DNA of 39,170 nt, taken from assembly GCF_001074825.1 (NCBI RefSeq), contig NZ_JUPG01000012.1, forward strand, positions 1 through 39,170, read 5' to 3'. Each line of letters starts with the position of its first letter. Position 1 is the first letter of the stretch. The DNA comes from Streptococcus pseudopneumoniae (GTDB lineage: Bacteria; Bacillota; Bacilli; Lactobacillales; Streptococcaceae). The notes below the pieces were generated by a model, which saw only the letters and a list, made by a program, of their open reading frames with translations, did not search any database and had not been told where the DNA came from. Shown one piece after another: positions 24,563-34,269 of this stretch. A program made the position numbers and the translations under genes.

Positions 24563-26386
24563 TTATTCTTCATCCATACTCAAGACGCTGAGGAAGGCTT
24601 CTTGTGGGACTTCTACTGATCCTATAGCTTTCATACGTTTCTTACCAGCTTTTTGTTTTTCTAGAAGTTTACGCTTACGAGAAACGTCACCACCGTAACA
24701 CTTAGCAAGTACGTTCTTACGAAGGGCCTTGATATCTGTACGAGCCACAATCTTATGTCCAATTGCGGCTTGGATTGGAACTTCAAATTGTTGACGAGGG
24801 ATAATTTTCTTGAGCTTATCAACGATAAGTTTTCCACGTTCGTAAGCAAAATCCTTGTGAACGATAAAGCTGAGGGCATCCACCTTGTCTCCGTTAAGAA
24901 GGATATCCATTTTCACCAGCTTAGACGGACGGTACTCTGACAATTCGTAGTCAAAACTTGCATAACCACGTGTCGAAGACTTAAGCTTATCAAAGAAATC
25001 AAAGACGATTTCAGCAAGTGGAATTTGATAGATAACATTGACACGATTATCATCAATATAGTCCATAGTCACAAAGTCTCCACGCTTACGCTGAGCTAGC
25101 TCCATCACTGCTCCGACGAACTCCTGTGGTACCATGATTTGCGCTTTAACATAGGGCTCTTCAATGGTCGCAATCTTAGTTGGGTCTGGGAACTCAGATG
25201 GGTTAGACACATCCATAGACTCGCCGTCTGTCAGATTGACTTTATAGATAACAGACGGAGCTGTCATGATGAGGTCGATGTTGAACTCACGTTCCAAACG
25301 TTCCTGGACAACATCCATATGAAGAAGTCCAAGGAAACCACAACGGAAACCAAATCCAAGTGCCTGAGATGTTTCTGGTTCAAACTGAAGACTAGCATCA
25401 TTCAGTTGCAATTTTTCAAGGGCTTCACGTAGGTCATTGTACTTGTTTGACTCAATTGGATAGAGACCCGCAAAGACCATAGGATTCATCTGCTTGTAAC
25501 CATGTAAGGGCTCTGCAGCAGGATTGGTTGCCAAGGTAACAGTATCACCCACACGAGTGTCCTGAACTGTCTTGATAGAAGCCGCAATATAACCAACGTC
25601 ACCAGTCGCAAGGAAATCACGACCAACTGCTTTCGGAGTAAAAATACCAACTTCGGTCACATCAAAGGTCTTGCCATTACTCATAAGCTGAATCTTATCG
25701 CCAGGTTTAACCACTCCATCCATGACACGAACTTGGAGGATAACCCCACGGTAGGCATCGTAAACAGAGTCGAAAATCAAGGCCTTAAGTGGTGCCGTCA
25801 CATCACCTGTTGGTGCTGGCACTTTTTCCACGATTTGCTCTAGGATTTCTTCAATACCGATACCAGCCTTGGCAGAAGCCAAAACTGCTTCGCTGGCATC
25901 TAGACCAATGACATCTTCAATCTCTGTACGCACGCGCTCAGGGTCTGCTGCTGGCAGGTCAATTTTATTAATGACTGGCATGATTTCCAAATCATTGTCC
26001 AAGGCTAGATAAACATTGGCAAGGGTTTGAGCCTCAATTCCTTGGGCAGCATCGACCACCAAAATTGCTCCCTCGCAGGCAGCTAGCGAACGCGAAACTT
26101 CATAGGTAAAGTCCACGTGCCCCGGCGTGTCAATCAAATGGAAAATATAAGTTTCCCCATCTTTTGCAGTGTAATTGAGCTCAATGGCATTGAGTTTAAT
26201 GGTAATCCCACGTTCCCGTTCTAAATCCATACTATCCAAAAGCTGGGCCTGCATTTCACGACTTGAAACTGTCTCTGTCTTTTCCAAAATGCGGTCTGCT
26301 AGAGTCGACTTTCCGTGGTCAATATGGGCGATAATAGAGAAGTTACGGATCTTCTCCTGTCGTTTTTTCAATTCTTCTAAGTTCAT
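24563..26386 (-). CDS. lepA: Elongation factor 4 (LepA), ribosome back-translocating GTPase
   Basis: EF4 (607 aa) is a translational GTPase that acts on stalled or mistranslocated ribosomes. The G1 motif AHIDHGKST is at 20-28, followed by DTPGHVDF (G3) and [10 protein letters not shown] (G4). Domain II, the EF-G-like domains ([19 protein letters not shown]) and the EF4-specific C-terminal domain ([25 protein letters not shown]) follow. I start at MNLEELKK (ATG 26386), preceded by AAAGGAAG; an upstream in-frame start at 26449 would run through the promoter's -10. It is transcribed alone from a near-consensus promoter and ends at a terminator. Confidence 0.97.
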   Translation of the reverse strand: MNLEELKKRQEKIRNFSIIAHIDHGKSTLADRILEKTETVSSREMQAQLLDSMDLERERGITIKLNAIELNYTAKDGETYIFHLIDTPGHVDFTYEVSRSLAACEGAILVVDAAQGIEAQTLANVYLALDNDLEIMPVINKIDLPAADPERVRTEIEDVIGLDASEAVLASAKAGIGIEEILEQIVEKVPAPTGDVTAPLKALIFDSVYDAYRGVILQVRVMDGVVKPGDKIQLMSNGKTFDVTEVGIFTPKAVGRDFLATGDVGYIAASIKTVQDTRVGDTVTLATNPAAEPLHGYKQMNPMVFAGLYPIESNKYNDLREALEKLQLNDASLQFEPETSQALGFGFRCGFLGLLHMDVVQERLEREFNIDLIMTAPSVIYKVNLTDGESMDVSNPSEFPDPTKIATIEEPYVKAQIMVPQEFVGAVMELAQRKRGDFVTMDYIDDNRVNVIYQIPLAEIVFDFFDKLKSSTRGYASFDYELSEYRPSKLVKMDILLNGDKVDALSFIVHKDFAYERGKLIVDKLKKIIPRQQFEVPIQAAIGHKIVARTDIKALRKNVLAKCYGGDVSRKRKLLEKQKAGKKRMKAIGSVEVPQEAFLSVLSMDEE

Positions 26387-26414
26387 GATTCTCTTCCTTT
26401 CAGGGTATCTATTT

Positions 26415-26443
26415 ATTATAAATTGTTTTTGATATTTTGACAA
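26415..26443 (-). promoter_or_regulatory. lepA promoter
   Basis: Minus strand: -35 TTGTCA (26438-26443), 17-nt spacer, -10 TATAAT (26415-26420). An 8-bp inverted repeat, CAGGGTAT (26401-26408) and ATACCCTG (26448-26455), brackets it. Confidence 0.85.
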
Positions 26444-26464
26444 GACCATACCCTGCTAGGAGTA

Positions 26465-27193
26465 CTAATCTTCAGCGACAAAGCCGTCATTTTCGATAAA
26501 GTGGTATTCTGTCATTCCTTGGTCAGTAAAGACAATTCCATGAAGGACACCACCATAGACAGCTCCTCCGTCCATCCCAATCTTGCCATCTTCTGTAGTC
26601 CAAAGCTCAGCTGTACCACGCTCTTGCTGTAACAAACCATAAACTGGTGTGTGACCAAAGACAATGGTTTTCCCAGTATGATTTTCGGCTTCGTGGAACG
26701 GTTTTCTAAGCCAGACTTTCTTGTAATCTGTGGTTTCATGCCAGTCGTCTAAGGTCAAATCAATACCTGCGTGCACAAAGATATACTTGTCTGTTTCTAC
26801 CACAAATGGCATTTGACGAATAAATTCGACCAAATCTGCTGCTTCAGTAGCCACCCGCTTGGCATCCTCCACTCCATCAACTGGGGCATCCAAGGGACGA
26901 CCTAGGATAGAGTTAATGGTTGTATCTCCACCATTGCGACGATAGTGGTCATAGCTTTCTTCTGGGTCATCGAGCCATGTCAAAAACATATACTCGTGGT
27001 TTCCTGACAAACAGATGGCACCTTGATTGTACACTAAGTCCTTAACCATCTCTAGAACACGGCGACTATCTTCACCACGGTCAATCAAGTCCCCTAGAAA
27101 AAGCAACTGGGTCTGACCATCCCATGTTTTGAGAAGGTCTTCCAGCATCCCAGCTTTTCCGTGAACATCTCCAATTACATAATAGTCTGTCAT
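26465..27193 (-). CDS. Metallophosphoesterase (PPP-type serine/threonine phosphatase family)
   Basis: A 242-residue calcineurin-like phosphoesterase. The dimetal motifs are in order: GDVHG (Asp9, His11), GDLIDRG (Asp35), GNHEYM (Asn65, His66), then FVHAGID and VFGHTPVYG. This arrangement is that of bacterial PPP-type protein phosphatases and of symmetrical Ap4A hydrolases; sequence alone does not separate them. It begins one base after the recN stop, so it is the last gene of the xseA-to-recN operon. No clear terminator follows before the lepA promoter. Confidence 0.85.
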   Translation of the reverse strand: MTDYYVIGDVHGKAGMLEDLLKTWDGQTQLLFLGDLIDRGEDSRRVLEMVKDLVYNQGAICLSGNHEYMFLTWLDDPEESYDHYRRNGGDTTINSILGRPLDAPVDGVEDAKRVATEAADLVEFIRQMPFVVETDKYIFVHAGIDLTLDDWHETTDYKKVWLRKPFHEAENHTGKTIVFGHTPVYGLLQQERGTAELWTTEDGKIGMDGGAVYGGVLHGIVFTDQGMTEYHFIENDGFVAED

Positions 27194-27194
27194 C

Positions 27195-28862
27195 TTATTT
27201 CTCCCTGTTTCTCAACAATTCTCTGGCTTGCGTTAGGGCTGCTTCTGTCACATCATCACCTGCCAACATCTTGGCAACTTCTTCCACTCGCTCTTCAACC
27301 GTCAAGAGACGAACAATCGAAACTGTTGAATGGTCATTGCTAATCTTCTCAATAAAGAATTGATAATCTGCAATCGCAATCACTTGTGGCAAATGGGAAA
27401 TAGCCAGAACCTGTCCATGCTGGCCAATCTTGTGAATCTTCTGTGCAATAGCTTGGGCTACACGACCTGAAACTCCCGTATCCACCTCATCAAAGACAAT
27501 GCTAGTCTTGCCTTCTTTACGTGAAAAGGCAGATTTAATGGCTAGCATGAGACGAGATAATTCCCCACCAGATGCAACCTTGACCAAGGGTTTAAAATCT
27601 TCGCCAGGGTTGGTTGAAATGTAAAATTCGACCATTTCATTTCCCTCACGACTGAATTTACCCTTGCTAAAACGAACTTGAAACTGGGCTTTTTCCATAT
27701 AGAGGTCTTGCAGTTCTTGTTTAATCTCTGCTTCTAGCTGCTGAGCCAAGTCATGACGTGCAGATGCAAGCTGACCTGCCAAGTCGACAAGATTAACTTC
27801 CAATTTCTTGAGCTCTGCTTCCATGTCCTCAGACGAAAGGTTATTGCCTGTCAAAAGATTGTATTCTTCTGTAATTTTAGCAAAGTAAAGCAAGACATCG
27901 TCTACAGTACCACCATACTTACGGGTAATGGTATGAAGGAGGTCCAAACGATTCTCAACCTGCATGAGACGATTGCCATCAAAATCAAGGTCCTCAATAA
28001 TAGCTTCCAGACGCTTGCTAATGTCTTCTAAGACATAGTAAGTCTCAGATAGTGAGCTTGAAATTTCACAGTATTCAGGGTCGTACTCTTCGACACTTTC
28101 CATATCATTCATGGCCGAACGAACATTGGCCAGACTCGAGAACTCTTCATTGTCCAACATACTGTAGGCATTGGTCAGTGTATCCGCAATATTTTTATGG
28201 TTGAGAAGTTTATCTCGCTCTTGATTGAGAGCCAAGTCTTCACCTGCTTGCAAGTTTGCTGCCTCAATTTCTGCCATTTGAAATTCCAACATTTCGATAC
28301 GTGTCTTGTGTTCCTGCTGGTTTTTCTTGACTTCCAGAACCTGCTTGCGCATTTTTCGATAGGCATCAAAACTCGTTTGATAGGTTTCTTTCAAGTCCCA
28401 AAAAGCCACATCGCCAAATTCATCCAACATTTGAATATGCAGTTGGGGCCGCATTAACTCTTCTTGGTCATGCTGACCATGAATGTCCACCAGATGTTGC
28501 CCAATAGCACGCAAAACAGACAGATTGACCATCTGGCCATTGACACGACTAATACTCCGACCATTTTGCAAGATTTCTCGACGGATGATAATCTCATCCC
28601 CCAATTCCAAACCTTGCTCATTAAAAATTTCCTGTAAAAGGCGACTATTCTCAACTGAGAAAAGGCCCTCAATCTCTGCCTTTGGCGCACCATGACGAAT
28701 AACATCTGTCGTCGCACGAGCTCCCAACATCATATTCATAGCATCAATGATAATTGACTTCCCTGCACCTGTTTCACCAGTCAGGACAGTCATTCCCTTT
28801 TCAAAATTGAGGGAAATAGCCTCAATAATGGCAAAGTTTTTTATCGAAATTTCAAGTAACAT
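27195..28862 (-). CDS. recN: DNA repair protein RecN
   Basis: RecN (555 aa) is an SMC-like ATPase recruited to double-strand breaks and supporting recombination and competence. The N-terminal Walker A is GETGAGKS (29-36). The middle is a long coiled coil (roughly 155-370). The C-terminal half-ATPase carries the signature region SGGELSRLMLAIKSAF and Walker B TSIVFDEVDTGVSG. Full length for the family. It lies 6 nt after argR and abuts the phosphatase gene. Confidence 0.96.
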   Translation of the reverse strand: MLLEISIKNFAIIEAISLNFEKGMTVLTGETGAGKSIIIDAMNMMLGARATTDVIRHGAPKAEIEGLFSVENSRLLQEIFNEQGLELGDEIIIRREILQNGRSISRVNGQMVNLSVLRAIGQHLVDIHGQHDQEELMRPQLHIQMLDEFGDVAFWDLKETYQTSFDAYRKMRKQVLEVKKNQQEHKTRIEMLEFQMAEIEAANLQAGEDLALNQERDKLLNHKNIADTLTNAYSMLDNEEFSSLANVRSAMNDMESVEEYDPEYCEISSSLSETYYVLEDISKRLEAIIEDLDFDGNRLMQVENRLDLLHTITRKYGGTVDDVLLYFAKITEEYNLLTGNNLSSEDMEAELKKLEVNLVDLAGQLASARHDLAQQLEAEIKQELQDLYMEKAQFQVRFSKGKFSREGNEMVEFYISTNPGEDFKPLVKVASGGELSRLMLAIKSAFSRKEGKTSIVFDEVDTGVSGRVAQAIAQKIHKIGQHGQVLAISHLPQVIAIADYQFFIEKISNDHSTVSIVRLLTVEERVEEVAKMLAGDDVTEAALTQARELLRNREK

Positions 28863-28868
28863 ATAGAC

Positions 28869-29300
28869 CTACCAATTTTTTACTTGTTCAAAGATTTCCT
28901 CAGCTAGACTTTCACTTCTGGCAATGACTAAAATCGAGCTATCATCAGCTAAACAGCTAAAAATCTTGTCCGCAAAAGTCTCGATTAACTGAGCTTTTAC
29001 AAAAGCCGTATTTCCTGGGATAACTTGGAGATTGATCATCTTATCCATCAATTCTGCCGATTCGATATTGTCTTCAGCCAGTTGCAAACTTTTTACGATT
29101 GATTTTGGTAATTCATAGACATAGGTGTTATCTCTCAAAGGAATTTTGACAATACCTAACTCTTTGATATCTCGGGATACTGTCGCCTGAGTGGCAGTGA
29201 TACCTGCCTCTTTCAAATGTTCTACAATTTCTTCTTGCGTACCGATTTGATAATCCGTCACAAATCTTCTAATTTTTTCAAGTCTCTCTTTTTTATTCAT
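28869..29300 (-). CDS. argR: Arginine repressor family regulator (ArgR/AhrC)
   Basis: A 143-residue ArgR-type regulator. The N-terminal winged HTH covers about residues 1-65 (TQEEIVEHLKEAGITATQATVSRDIKELG). The C-terminal oligomerisation/arginine-binding domain contains QVIPGNTAFVKAQL and the CLADDSSILVIAR segment. It overlaps tlyA by 8 bp and is followed after 6 nt by recN. Streptococci often encode several ArgR paralogues; this recN-linked one is often named ArgR or AhrC, and the exact paralogue cannot be fixed from this window. Confidence 0.9.
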   Translation of the reverse strand: MNKKERLEKIRRFVTDYQIGTQEEIVEHLKEAGITATQATVSRDIKELGIVKIPLRDNTYVYELPKSIVKSLQLAEDNIESAELMDKMINLQVIPGNTAFVKAQLIETFADKIFSCLADDSSILVIARSESLAEEIFEQVKNW

Positions 29301-30108
29301 TTTTAAATTGACTATGCGCCCTCTCTACTACTTCTTCAATATCAGCAAGAACCTGATTGCTTGCTGACTCTTCTTTTTTCAAATACGCTAAAAATTCAAT
29401 ATTTCCATGTCCACCTTGGATGGGAGAAAAGTCCAATCCAAGGACTGAAAAGCCTCCCTCTACTGCCATAGCTGTGACAGATTCAAGGACATTCTGATGG
29501 ACCTTGGCATCGCGAATAATTCCATTTTTTCCAATCTGCTCACGTCCTGCTTCAAACTGGGGCTTAATCAGAGCCACAACCTGACCTTGATCAGCCAAGA
29601 CACGGTGCAAGGCTGGAAGGATCAGACTGAGGGAAATGAAACTCACATCAATACTGGCAAAGCTCGGTTCCTTTTCGAAATCAGTCTTTTCAGCATAGCG
29701 GAAATTGAACTGCTCCATGCTGACTACTCGTGGGTCTTGGCGTAGTTTCCAAGCCAATTGATTGGTACCGACATCGACTGCAAAGACTAACTCAGCACCA
29801 TTCTGTAGCATAACATCGGTAAAACCTCCAGTAGAAGCCCCAATATCAATTGTGGTCGCGCCATCCACTGACAAATCAAAGACCTGCAAGGCCTTCTCCA
29901 ATTTCAAGCCACCACGGCTGACATACTTGAGTTTTTCACCCTTGAGTTTCAGCTCAGTGTCATCTGAGATTTTCTCTCCTGGTTTATCAAACCGTTCTCC
30001 ATTCAGAACTGCTACAACTAGGCCAGCCATGACACCACGCTTGGCCTGCTCTCTCGTTTCAAATAAGCCCTGTTTATAAGCTAGTACATCCACTCTTTCC
30101 TTAGCCAT
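29293..30108 (-). CDS. tlyA: TlyA family rRNA methyltransferase (hemolysin A homologue)
   Basis: A 271-residue protein with an N-terminal S4 RNA-binding domain (about 1-65; RVDVLAYKQGLFETREQAKR) and an FtsJ/RrmJ-like methyltransferase domain. The SAM site is DIGASTGGFTDVML beginning at Asp88, and the late motifs VALIKPQFEAGRE and IQGGHGNIEFL are intact. TlyA enzymes in other bacteria 2'-O-methylate 16S/23S rRNA; the old hemolysin label reflects indirect effects. Overlaps of 8 bp with both ispA and argR put it firmly in the operon. Confidence 0.92.
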   Translation of the reverse strand: MAKERVDVLAYKQGLFETREQAKRGVMAGLVVAVLNGERFDKPGEKISDDTELKLKGEKLKYVSRGGLKLEKALQVFDLSVDGATTIDIGASTGGFTDVMLQNGAELVFAVDVGTNQLAWKLRQDPRVVSMEQFNFRYAEKTDFEKEPSFASIDVSFISLSLILPALHRVLADQGQVVALIKPQFEAGREQIGKNGIIRDAKVHQNVLESVTAMAVEGGFSVLGLDFSPIQGGHGNIEFLAYLKKEESASNQVLADIEEVVERAHSQFKNE

Positions 30109-30976
30109 TGATTCTCAAACTTTCTACTACTCTTACAATCGATTCTATCTCAAAGGGAATCTGCTGGGCAATTTCTTCTAATTTGGCATTAGCTTGATCC
30201 AGAGTTTGGTTACAAAAGGCAATGGCTTCTTCCAAGCCCAACAAAGCAGGATAGGTTGATTTTTCTGCCTGTAGATCCTTTTGTGGTGTCTTACCGATTT
30301 CCTCAAAACTAGCGGTCACATCCAGCACATCGTCTCTGACCTGAAAAGCAAGCCCAATCAATTCACCAACAGTTTTCAGCTTTGCCTGCATTTCAGGAGC
30401 CAATTCAGCAATAATAGCAGCCGCTTGGAAGGGATAAGCTAGTAATTTTCCAGTCTTATTAGCATGAATAGTCTGGAGTTCTTCCAAAGACAAGTGTTGG
30501 TGTTCACCTTCCATGTCCAAAACCTGGCCTGCCACCATGCCCAGACTTCCTGAAGCAAGAGATAAATCGACAATCAAGTCCACCTTAATCTGACTTGACA
30601 AATCTGCCTGCGCTATCAAGGCATAAGGATCTAGGAACAAAGCATCTCCAGCCAAAATCGCCATTGCTTCGCCAAATTTCTTATGATTGGTCAAACGCCC
30701 TCGACGGTAATCATCATCATCCATGGCAGGAAGATCATCGTGAATCAAGCTACCTGTATGAATCATTTCCAAAGCCGCAGCCACCTGGGCGTGAGCAGGT
30801 TTAATAGCGACCTGCAAGGCTTCCAGAACTTCTAACAAAAGAAAAGGCCGAATACGCTTGCCACCAGCATGAATGGAATAGAGAACAGACTCTCGCAAAC
30901 TAGAGGCAAACTGCTGGTCTCCATAAAAGTCTTCCAAAGCCGACTCGACAAGAGCTAATTTTTCTTGCTTTTTCAT
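30101..30976 (-). CDS. ispA: Geranyl/farnesyl diphosphate synthase
   Basis: A 291-residue short-chain trans-prenyltransferase that condenses IPP with DMAPP/GPP, supplying farnesyl diphosphate for undecaprenyl phosphate. The first Asp-rich motif is [11 protein letters not shown] (Asp80-Asp81 to Asp86) and the second is VRDDVLD (Asp215, Asp216, Asp219). The GGKRIRP motif is at 38-44. It overlaps xseB by 4 bp (ATGA) and tlyA by 8 bp, so it is coupled to both. Confidence 0.95.
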   Translation of the reverse strand: MKKQEKLALVESALEDFYGDQQFASSLRESVLYSIHAGGKRIRPFLLLEVLEALQVAIKPAHAQVAAALEMIHTGSLIHDDLPAMDDDDYRRGRLTNHKKFGEAMAILAGDALFLDPYALIAQADLSSQIKVDLIVDLSLASGSLGMVAGQVLDMEGEHQHLSLEELQTIHANKTGKLLAYPFQAAAIIAELAPEMQAKLKTVGELIGLAFQVRDDVLDVTASFEEIGKTPQKDLQAEKSTYPALLGLEEAIAFCNQTLDQANAKLEEIAQQIPFEIESIVRVVESLRING

Positions 30977-31185
30977 TCAAAATCACTTTCTGTTCCGTCT
31001 TCTTGCATGACCTTGACCAAGGTCTTTTCAGCCTTGTCCAGCGTCGCTTGGAGCTCTTTTGACAAGATCATCCCCTTTTGAAAGGCAGTAATCGCATCTT
31101 CCAAAGCAATTTCACCATTTTCCAAACTTTGGACAATAGTCTCCAGTTCTGCTAGATTTTCCTCAAATTTCTTTTGTTTTGACAT
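30973..31185 (-). CDS. xseB: Exodeoxyribonuclease VII small subunit
   Basis: XseB (70 aa) is the helical small subunit of exonuclease VII, which degrades single-stranded DNA to oligonucleotides. The family pattern [26 protein letters not shown] is visible in the first half (key residues: LE-IV-LE-GE-LE). It overlaps the xseA 3' end by 23 bp and the ispA start by 4 bp. Confidence 0.95.
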   Translation of the reverse strand: MSKQKKFEENLAELETIVQSLENGEIALEDAITAFQKGMILSKELQATLDKAEKTLVKVMQEDGTESDFE

Positions 31186-32503
31186 CTTTAACCTCTAATT
31201 CTACTTGACCATCTCGCATCAAAAGCGTCACTTGGTCTTTTTTCTTCAAACTCTCAACCGAATCTACAACGGACTCTTCTTTCTTGACAATAGCATAGCC
31301 ACGCGCCACGATTCGACTGGTATCCAACATGAGCAAGGCTTCTGAAAGTCTTTTCACCTCAGCAACCTTGGAATCATAAACCAGCGCCATTTGGCTACGG
31401 AGGAGCTTATCCAACTGGCCTAGACGGTCTTGATAACGTTGAATTTTGGTAACAGGTGATAATTGTACCAGTCGATGCGTCCTTGCTTGGACGACTTGTT
31501 TGTTATCAGAAATCCGTGTTCGCAAACTTTGTTTTAAGCGCAGTTGCAGTTGATCCAAGCGTTGCAAATAACCATCATACAAACGCTCTGGCTGTCTAAA
31601 GATAACAGACTGACTGCATTTTTTAAAAGCTTCTTGTTTCTTAGATAGGACATTTCGAACTGCCGTAGCCATCCGTTTTTCCTGATTTTGCAAATGAGCT
31701 AATAGATCCAACTTGGTCACAGGTGTTGCTAGTTCAGCAGCTGCTGTTGGCGTTGCAGCTCGTCGATCTGCCACAAAATCTGCTAAAGTCACATCTGTCT
31801 CATGTCCTACACTAGAAATAACTGGTAAACGAGATTCAAAAATAGCTCGTACCACAATTTCTTCGTTAAAGGCCCAGAGATCCTCTATGGAACCGCCACC
31901 ACGACCAATAATCAGCAAGTCCAAATCGTCCCGTTGATTAGCACGCGCAATATTACGAGCTATTTCCTCCGCAGCTCCTTCACCTTGAACCTTGGTCGGA
32001 TAGAGAAGGATATCAACACCTGTAAAGCGTCTGCTGACGGTCGTGATAATGTCTCGAATAACGGCTCCACTGCGACTGGTTACTACACCAATTCTCTTAG
32101 AAAATTGGGGCAGAGGTTGCTTGAAACGTTCTTGAAACAGGCCTTCTTCTGTCAATTTTTTCTTGAGTTGCTCAAACTGAATCGCAAGCGCACCAACCCC
32201 ATCAGGCTCTGCCTTTTCAATGATGATAGAGTAGCTACCACTTGGTTCGTAGACCTGTACACGCCCAATTATATTGATTTTCATCCCTTCTTCCAAATCG
32301 AAGCCTAATTTCTGATAAATCCCCGACCAAATAGTCGCTTGAATAACTGCATGGTCATCTTTTAGGGAGAAATATTGGTGAGTAGGTCGTTTACGAAAGT
32401 TGGAAACTTGACCAGTTAAATAGACCCGTTCCAAATAAGGGTCTTTATCGAATTTCATTTTCAGATACTTGGTCAAAGTTGTTACCGATAAATACTTTTC
32501 CAT
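31163..32503 (-). CDS. xseA: Exodeoxyribonuclease VII large subunit
   Basis: XseA (446 aa) carries the nuclease activity. An N-terminal OB fold (about 1-100; [22 protein letters not shown]) is followed by the catalytic domain with [32 protein letters not shown] and [25 protein letters not shown] (all shorter subsegments of conserved blocks), then a coiled-coil region that binds XseB. I start at ATG 32503; the GTG two codons earlier lies within the AGGTGG ribosome binding site. It is the first gene of a seven-gene operon. Confidence 0.96.
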   Translation of the reverse strand: MEKYLSVTTLTKYLKMKFDKDPYLERVYLTGQVSNFRKRPTHQYFSLKDDHAVIQATIWSGIYQKLGFDLEEGMKINIIGRVQVYEPSGSYSIIIEKAEPDGVGALAIQFEQLKKKLTEEGLFQERFKQPLPQFSKRIGVVTSRSGAVIRDIITTVSRRFTGVDILLYPTKVQGEGAAEEIARNIARANQRDDLDLLIIGRGGGSIEDLWAFNEEIVVRAIFESRLPVISSVGHETDVTLADFVADRRAATPTAAAELATPVTKLDLLAHLQNQEKRMATAVRNVLSKKQEAFKKCSQSVIFRQPERLYDGYLQRLDQLQLRLKQSLRTRISDNKQVVQARTHRLVQLSPVTKIQRYQDRLGQLDKLLRSQMALVYDSKVAEVKRLSEALLMLDTSRIVARGYAIVKKEESVVDSVESLKKKDQVTLLMRDGQVELEVKDVKTKEI

Positions 32504-32543
32504 CTCCACCTACTATTCATTTTCTTGCTCTTTCATGGGTATT

Positions 32544-32549
32544 ATTATA
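32544..32549 (-). promoter_or_regulatory. Promoter -10 of the xseA operon
   Basis: Minus strand TTTGGTATAATAAT gives extended -10 TGG-TATAAT. No strong -35. A seven-codon ORF (ATG AAA GAG CAA GAA AAT) begins at about +3, between this promoter and xseA. Confidence 0.7.
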
Positions 32550-32602
32550 CCAAAAATATGCCTAAAAATCTCCATTTATGTACCATTATGAAGGAAAAAT
32601 AG

Positions 32603-32622
32603 AAAAAGGAGGCAAGGCCTCC
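32603..32622 (-). terminator. udk terminator
   Basis: Minus strand: GGAGGC-CTT-GCCTCC followed by TTTTTC, 9 nt after the udk stop. Confidence 0.9.
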
Positions 32623-32630
32623 ACATCTGA

Positions 32631-33269
32631 TTATTTGCTGTTTCGAGCTTCTTCCAAAATCTTTGCAATCTTGGTTGTCAAAAGATCGATAGCCACTGTA
32701 TTGCTAACTCCTTCAGGAATGACGATATCAGCATAACGCTTAGTCGGCTCGATAAACTGGTGGTACATTGGTTTAACCACACCTAAATACTGGTCAATAA
32801 CGCTATCAAGGCTACGGCCACGCTCCTCCATATCGCGCTTGATACGACGAATAATGCGCACATCATCATCTGTATCCACAAAAATCTTGATGTCCATCAA
32901 ATCGCGCAGGCGCTTGTCCTCCAAGACCAAAATCCCCTCAACGATAAAGACATCTTGAGGCTCTTGACGATAGGTCTTGCTGCTTCGTGTATGCTCTGTA
33001 TAGTCATAAGTCGGAATGTCCACTGGACGCCCTGCCAACAATTCCTTAATCTGCTCAATCATCAAGTCTGTATCAAAGGCGAAAGGATGGTCATAGTTGG
33101 TTTTGACACGCTCTTCAAAGGTCAAGTGAGACTGATCCTTGTAGTATGAATCATGCTCAATCATGGAAATCTTTTCATCAGGAAAATGCGATAAAATGGC
33201 TCTTGAAACACTGGTCTTACCACCACCAGAACCACCTGTCACTCCGATAATGATTGGTCTATTTTGCAT
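32631..33269 (-). CDS. udk: Uridine kinase
   Basis: Udk (212 aa) phosphorylates uridine and cytidine for pyrimidine salvage. The P-loop [12 protein letters not shown] is at 9-20. Further uridine-kinase marks are [24 protein letters not shown] (substrate pocket), YDYTEHTRS and [17 protein letters not shown]. Length is standard. It is a single-gene unit: GGAGG lies before the ATG and a terminator follows the stop. Confidence 0.96.
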   Translation of the reverse strand: MQNRPIIIGVTGGSGGGKTSVSRAILSHFPDEKISMIEHDSYYKDQSHLTFEERVKTNYDHPFAFDTDLMIEQIKELLAGRPVDIPTYDYTEHTRSSKTYRQEPQDVFIVEGILVLEDKRLRDLMDIKIFVDTDDDVRIIRRIKRDMEERGRSLDSVIDQYLGVVKPMYHQFIEPTKRYADIVIPEGVSNTVAIDLLTTKIAKILEEARNSK

Positions 33270-33298
33270 GCTATCCTCCGTTTTTTTATCCGTCGTCT

Positions 33299-33304
33299 AT
33301 TCTA
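33299..33304 (-). promoter_or_regulatory. udk promoter -10
   Basis: Minus strand GTGATAGAATAG: TGA extension and -10 TAGAAT, about 30 nt before the ATG. The -35 is weak. Confidence 0.55.
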
Positions 33305-33381
33305 TCACATTTTTTACAAAATTTATAGTCTGGTTTGGATAGTTTAGGGGAAACAATTCCAATTCCTACACTTCAATTATA

Positions 33382-34260
33382 CTAGCTAAAAACCTTCCTT
33401 GGCTTGTAAAGATCCCCCCGTTTTTCAAGAATGGCTAATAATTTGTCATCTTCAAAGGCAGCCAATTCTTGGTTTGTTTGGTCGAGTTCGATAAAACGAC
33501 CAAAGCGCACTTCTGTAGCCTCTTCTTGAGTTAGGAAAACTTTGACAAGGTCGCCTGTCCCAATCTCTAGAGGATGAAGAAAGTTCAATTGACCAGTCTC
33601 TACTTTTTCAGCAATTTCTTCCAAGGTAAGAGCATCTTCTAGTTGCAAACCAGCTGCACTAGTTCGAGTCAGATGTGACATATGAGCCGCATAACCAAGC
33701 TTCTCTCCCAAGTCAACCGATAAGGTACGAATATAGGTTCCCTTGCTACATTTCACACGAAAAGTGAATCTTGCAAGTTCTCTCTCATAAGAAATCGGAC
33801 TTGTCCGCTCAAAGCTATAAATAGTCACCTGACGTTCTGGACGTTCCACTTCCTGACCAGCACGAGCATACTCATAGAGCTTGCGACCATTGACCTTAAC
33901 AGCCGAATACATAGGTGGAATCTGAGTAATAGACCCAGTCAAACTAGCAATCGCTTCATCAACAAGCTTTTCATCCAAGGGCGATAAAACAGGTGTCTCT
34001 GCGACCACTTCCCCACTAGCATCCTCAGTCGTCGTTGAATATCCGAGAGTAATTTCCCCCTCATAGACCTTGCCCTCGTCCTGAATAAACTCGACCATGC
34101 GTGTCGCCTTGCCAACCGCAATGGGCAAAACACCCACCACATCCGGATCCAAGGTCCCACCATGACCAATCTTCTTGGTTCCCAAAATCTTACGCAGTTT
34201 AAAAACCGCATCATGCGAGGTCATCCCCGCTTCTTTTTTTAAGTTGATAATACCGTTCAT
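33382..34260 (-). CDS. truB: tRNA pseudouridine(55) synthase TruB
   Basis: TruB (292 aa) makes pseudouridine 55 in the T loop of tRNAs. The N-terminal [17 protein letters not shown] motif and the catalytic Asp38 in [15 protein letters not shown] are present, followed by [18 protein letters not shown], the [19 protein letters not shown] thumb region and [17 protein letters not shown]-terminal PUA-like tail completes the family layout. It lies 9 nt after the DUF2130 gene and probably shares its transcript. No strong terminator is visible after it. Confidence 0.96.
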   Translation of the reverse strand: MNGIINLKKEAGMTSHDAVFKLRKILGTKKIGHGGTLDPDVVGVLPIAVGKATRMVEFIQDEGKVYEGEITLGYSTTTEDASGEVVAETPVLSPLDEKLVDEAIASLTGSITQIPPMYSAVKVNGRKLYEYARAGQEVERPERQVTIYSFERTSPISYERELARFTFRVKCSKGTYIRTLSVDLGEKLGYAAHMSHLTRTSAAGLQLEDALTLEEIAEKVETGQLNFLHPLEIGTGDLVKVFLTQEEATEVRFGRFIELDQTNQELAAFEDDKLLAILEKRGDLYKPRKVFS

Positions 34261-34269
34261 TTTTGCTTT

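Noticed and set aside
26387..26449. Longer lepA start at 26449
   Set aside because: The extension is translated promoter sequence; it includes the -10 TATAAT and most of the -35.
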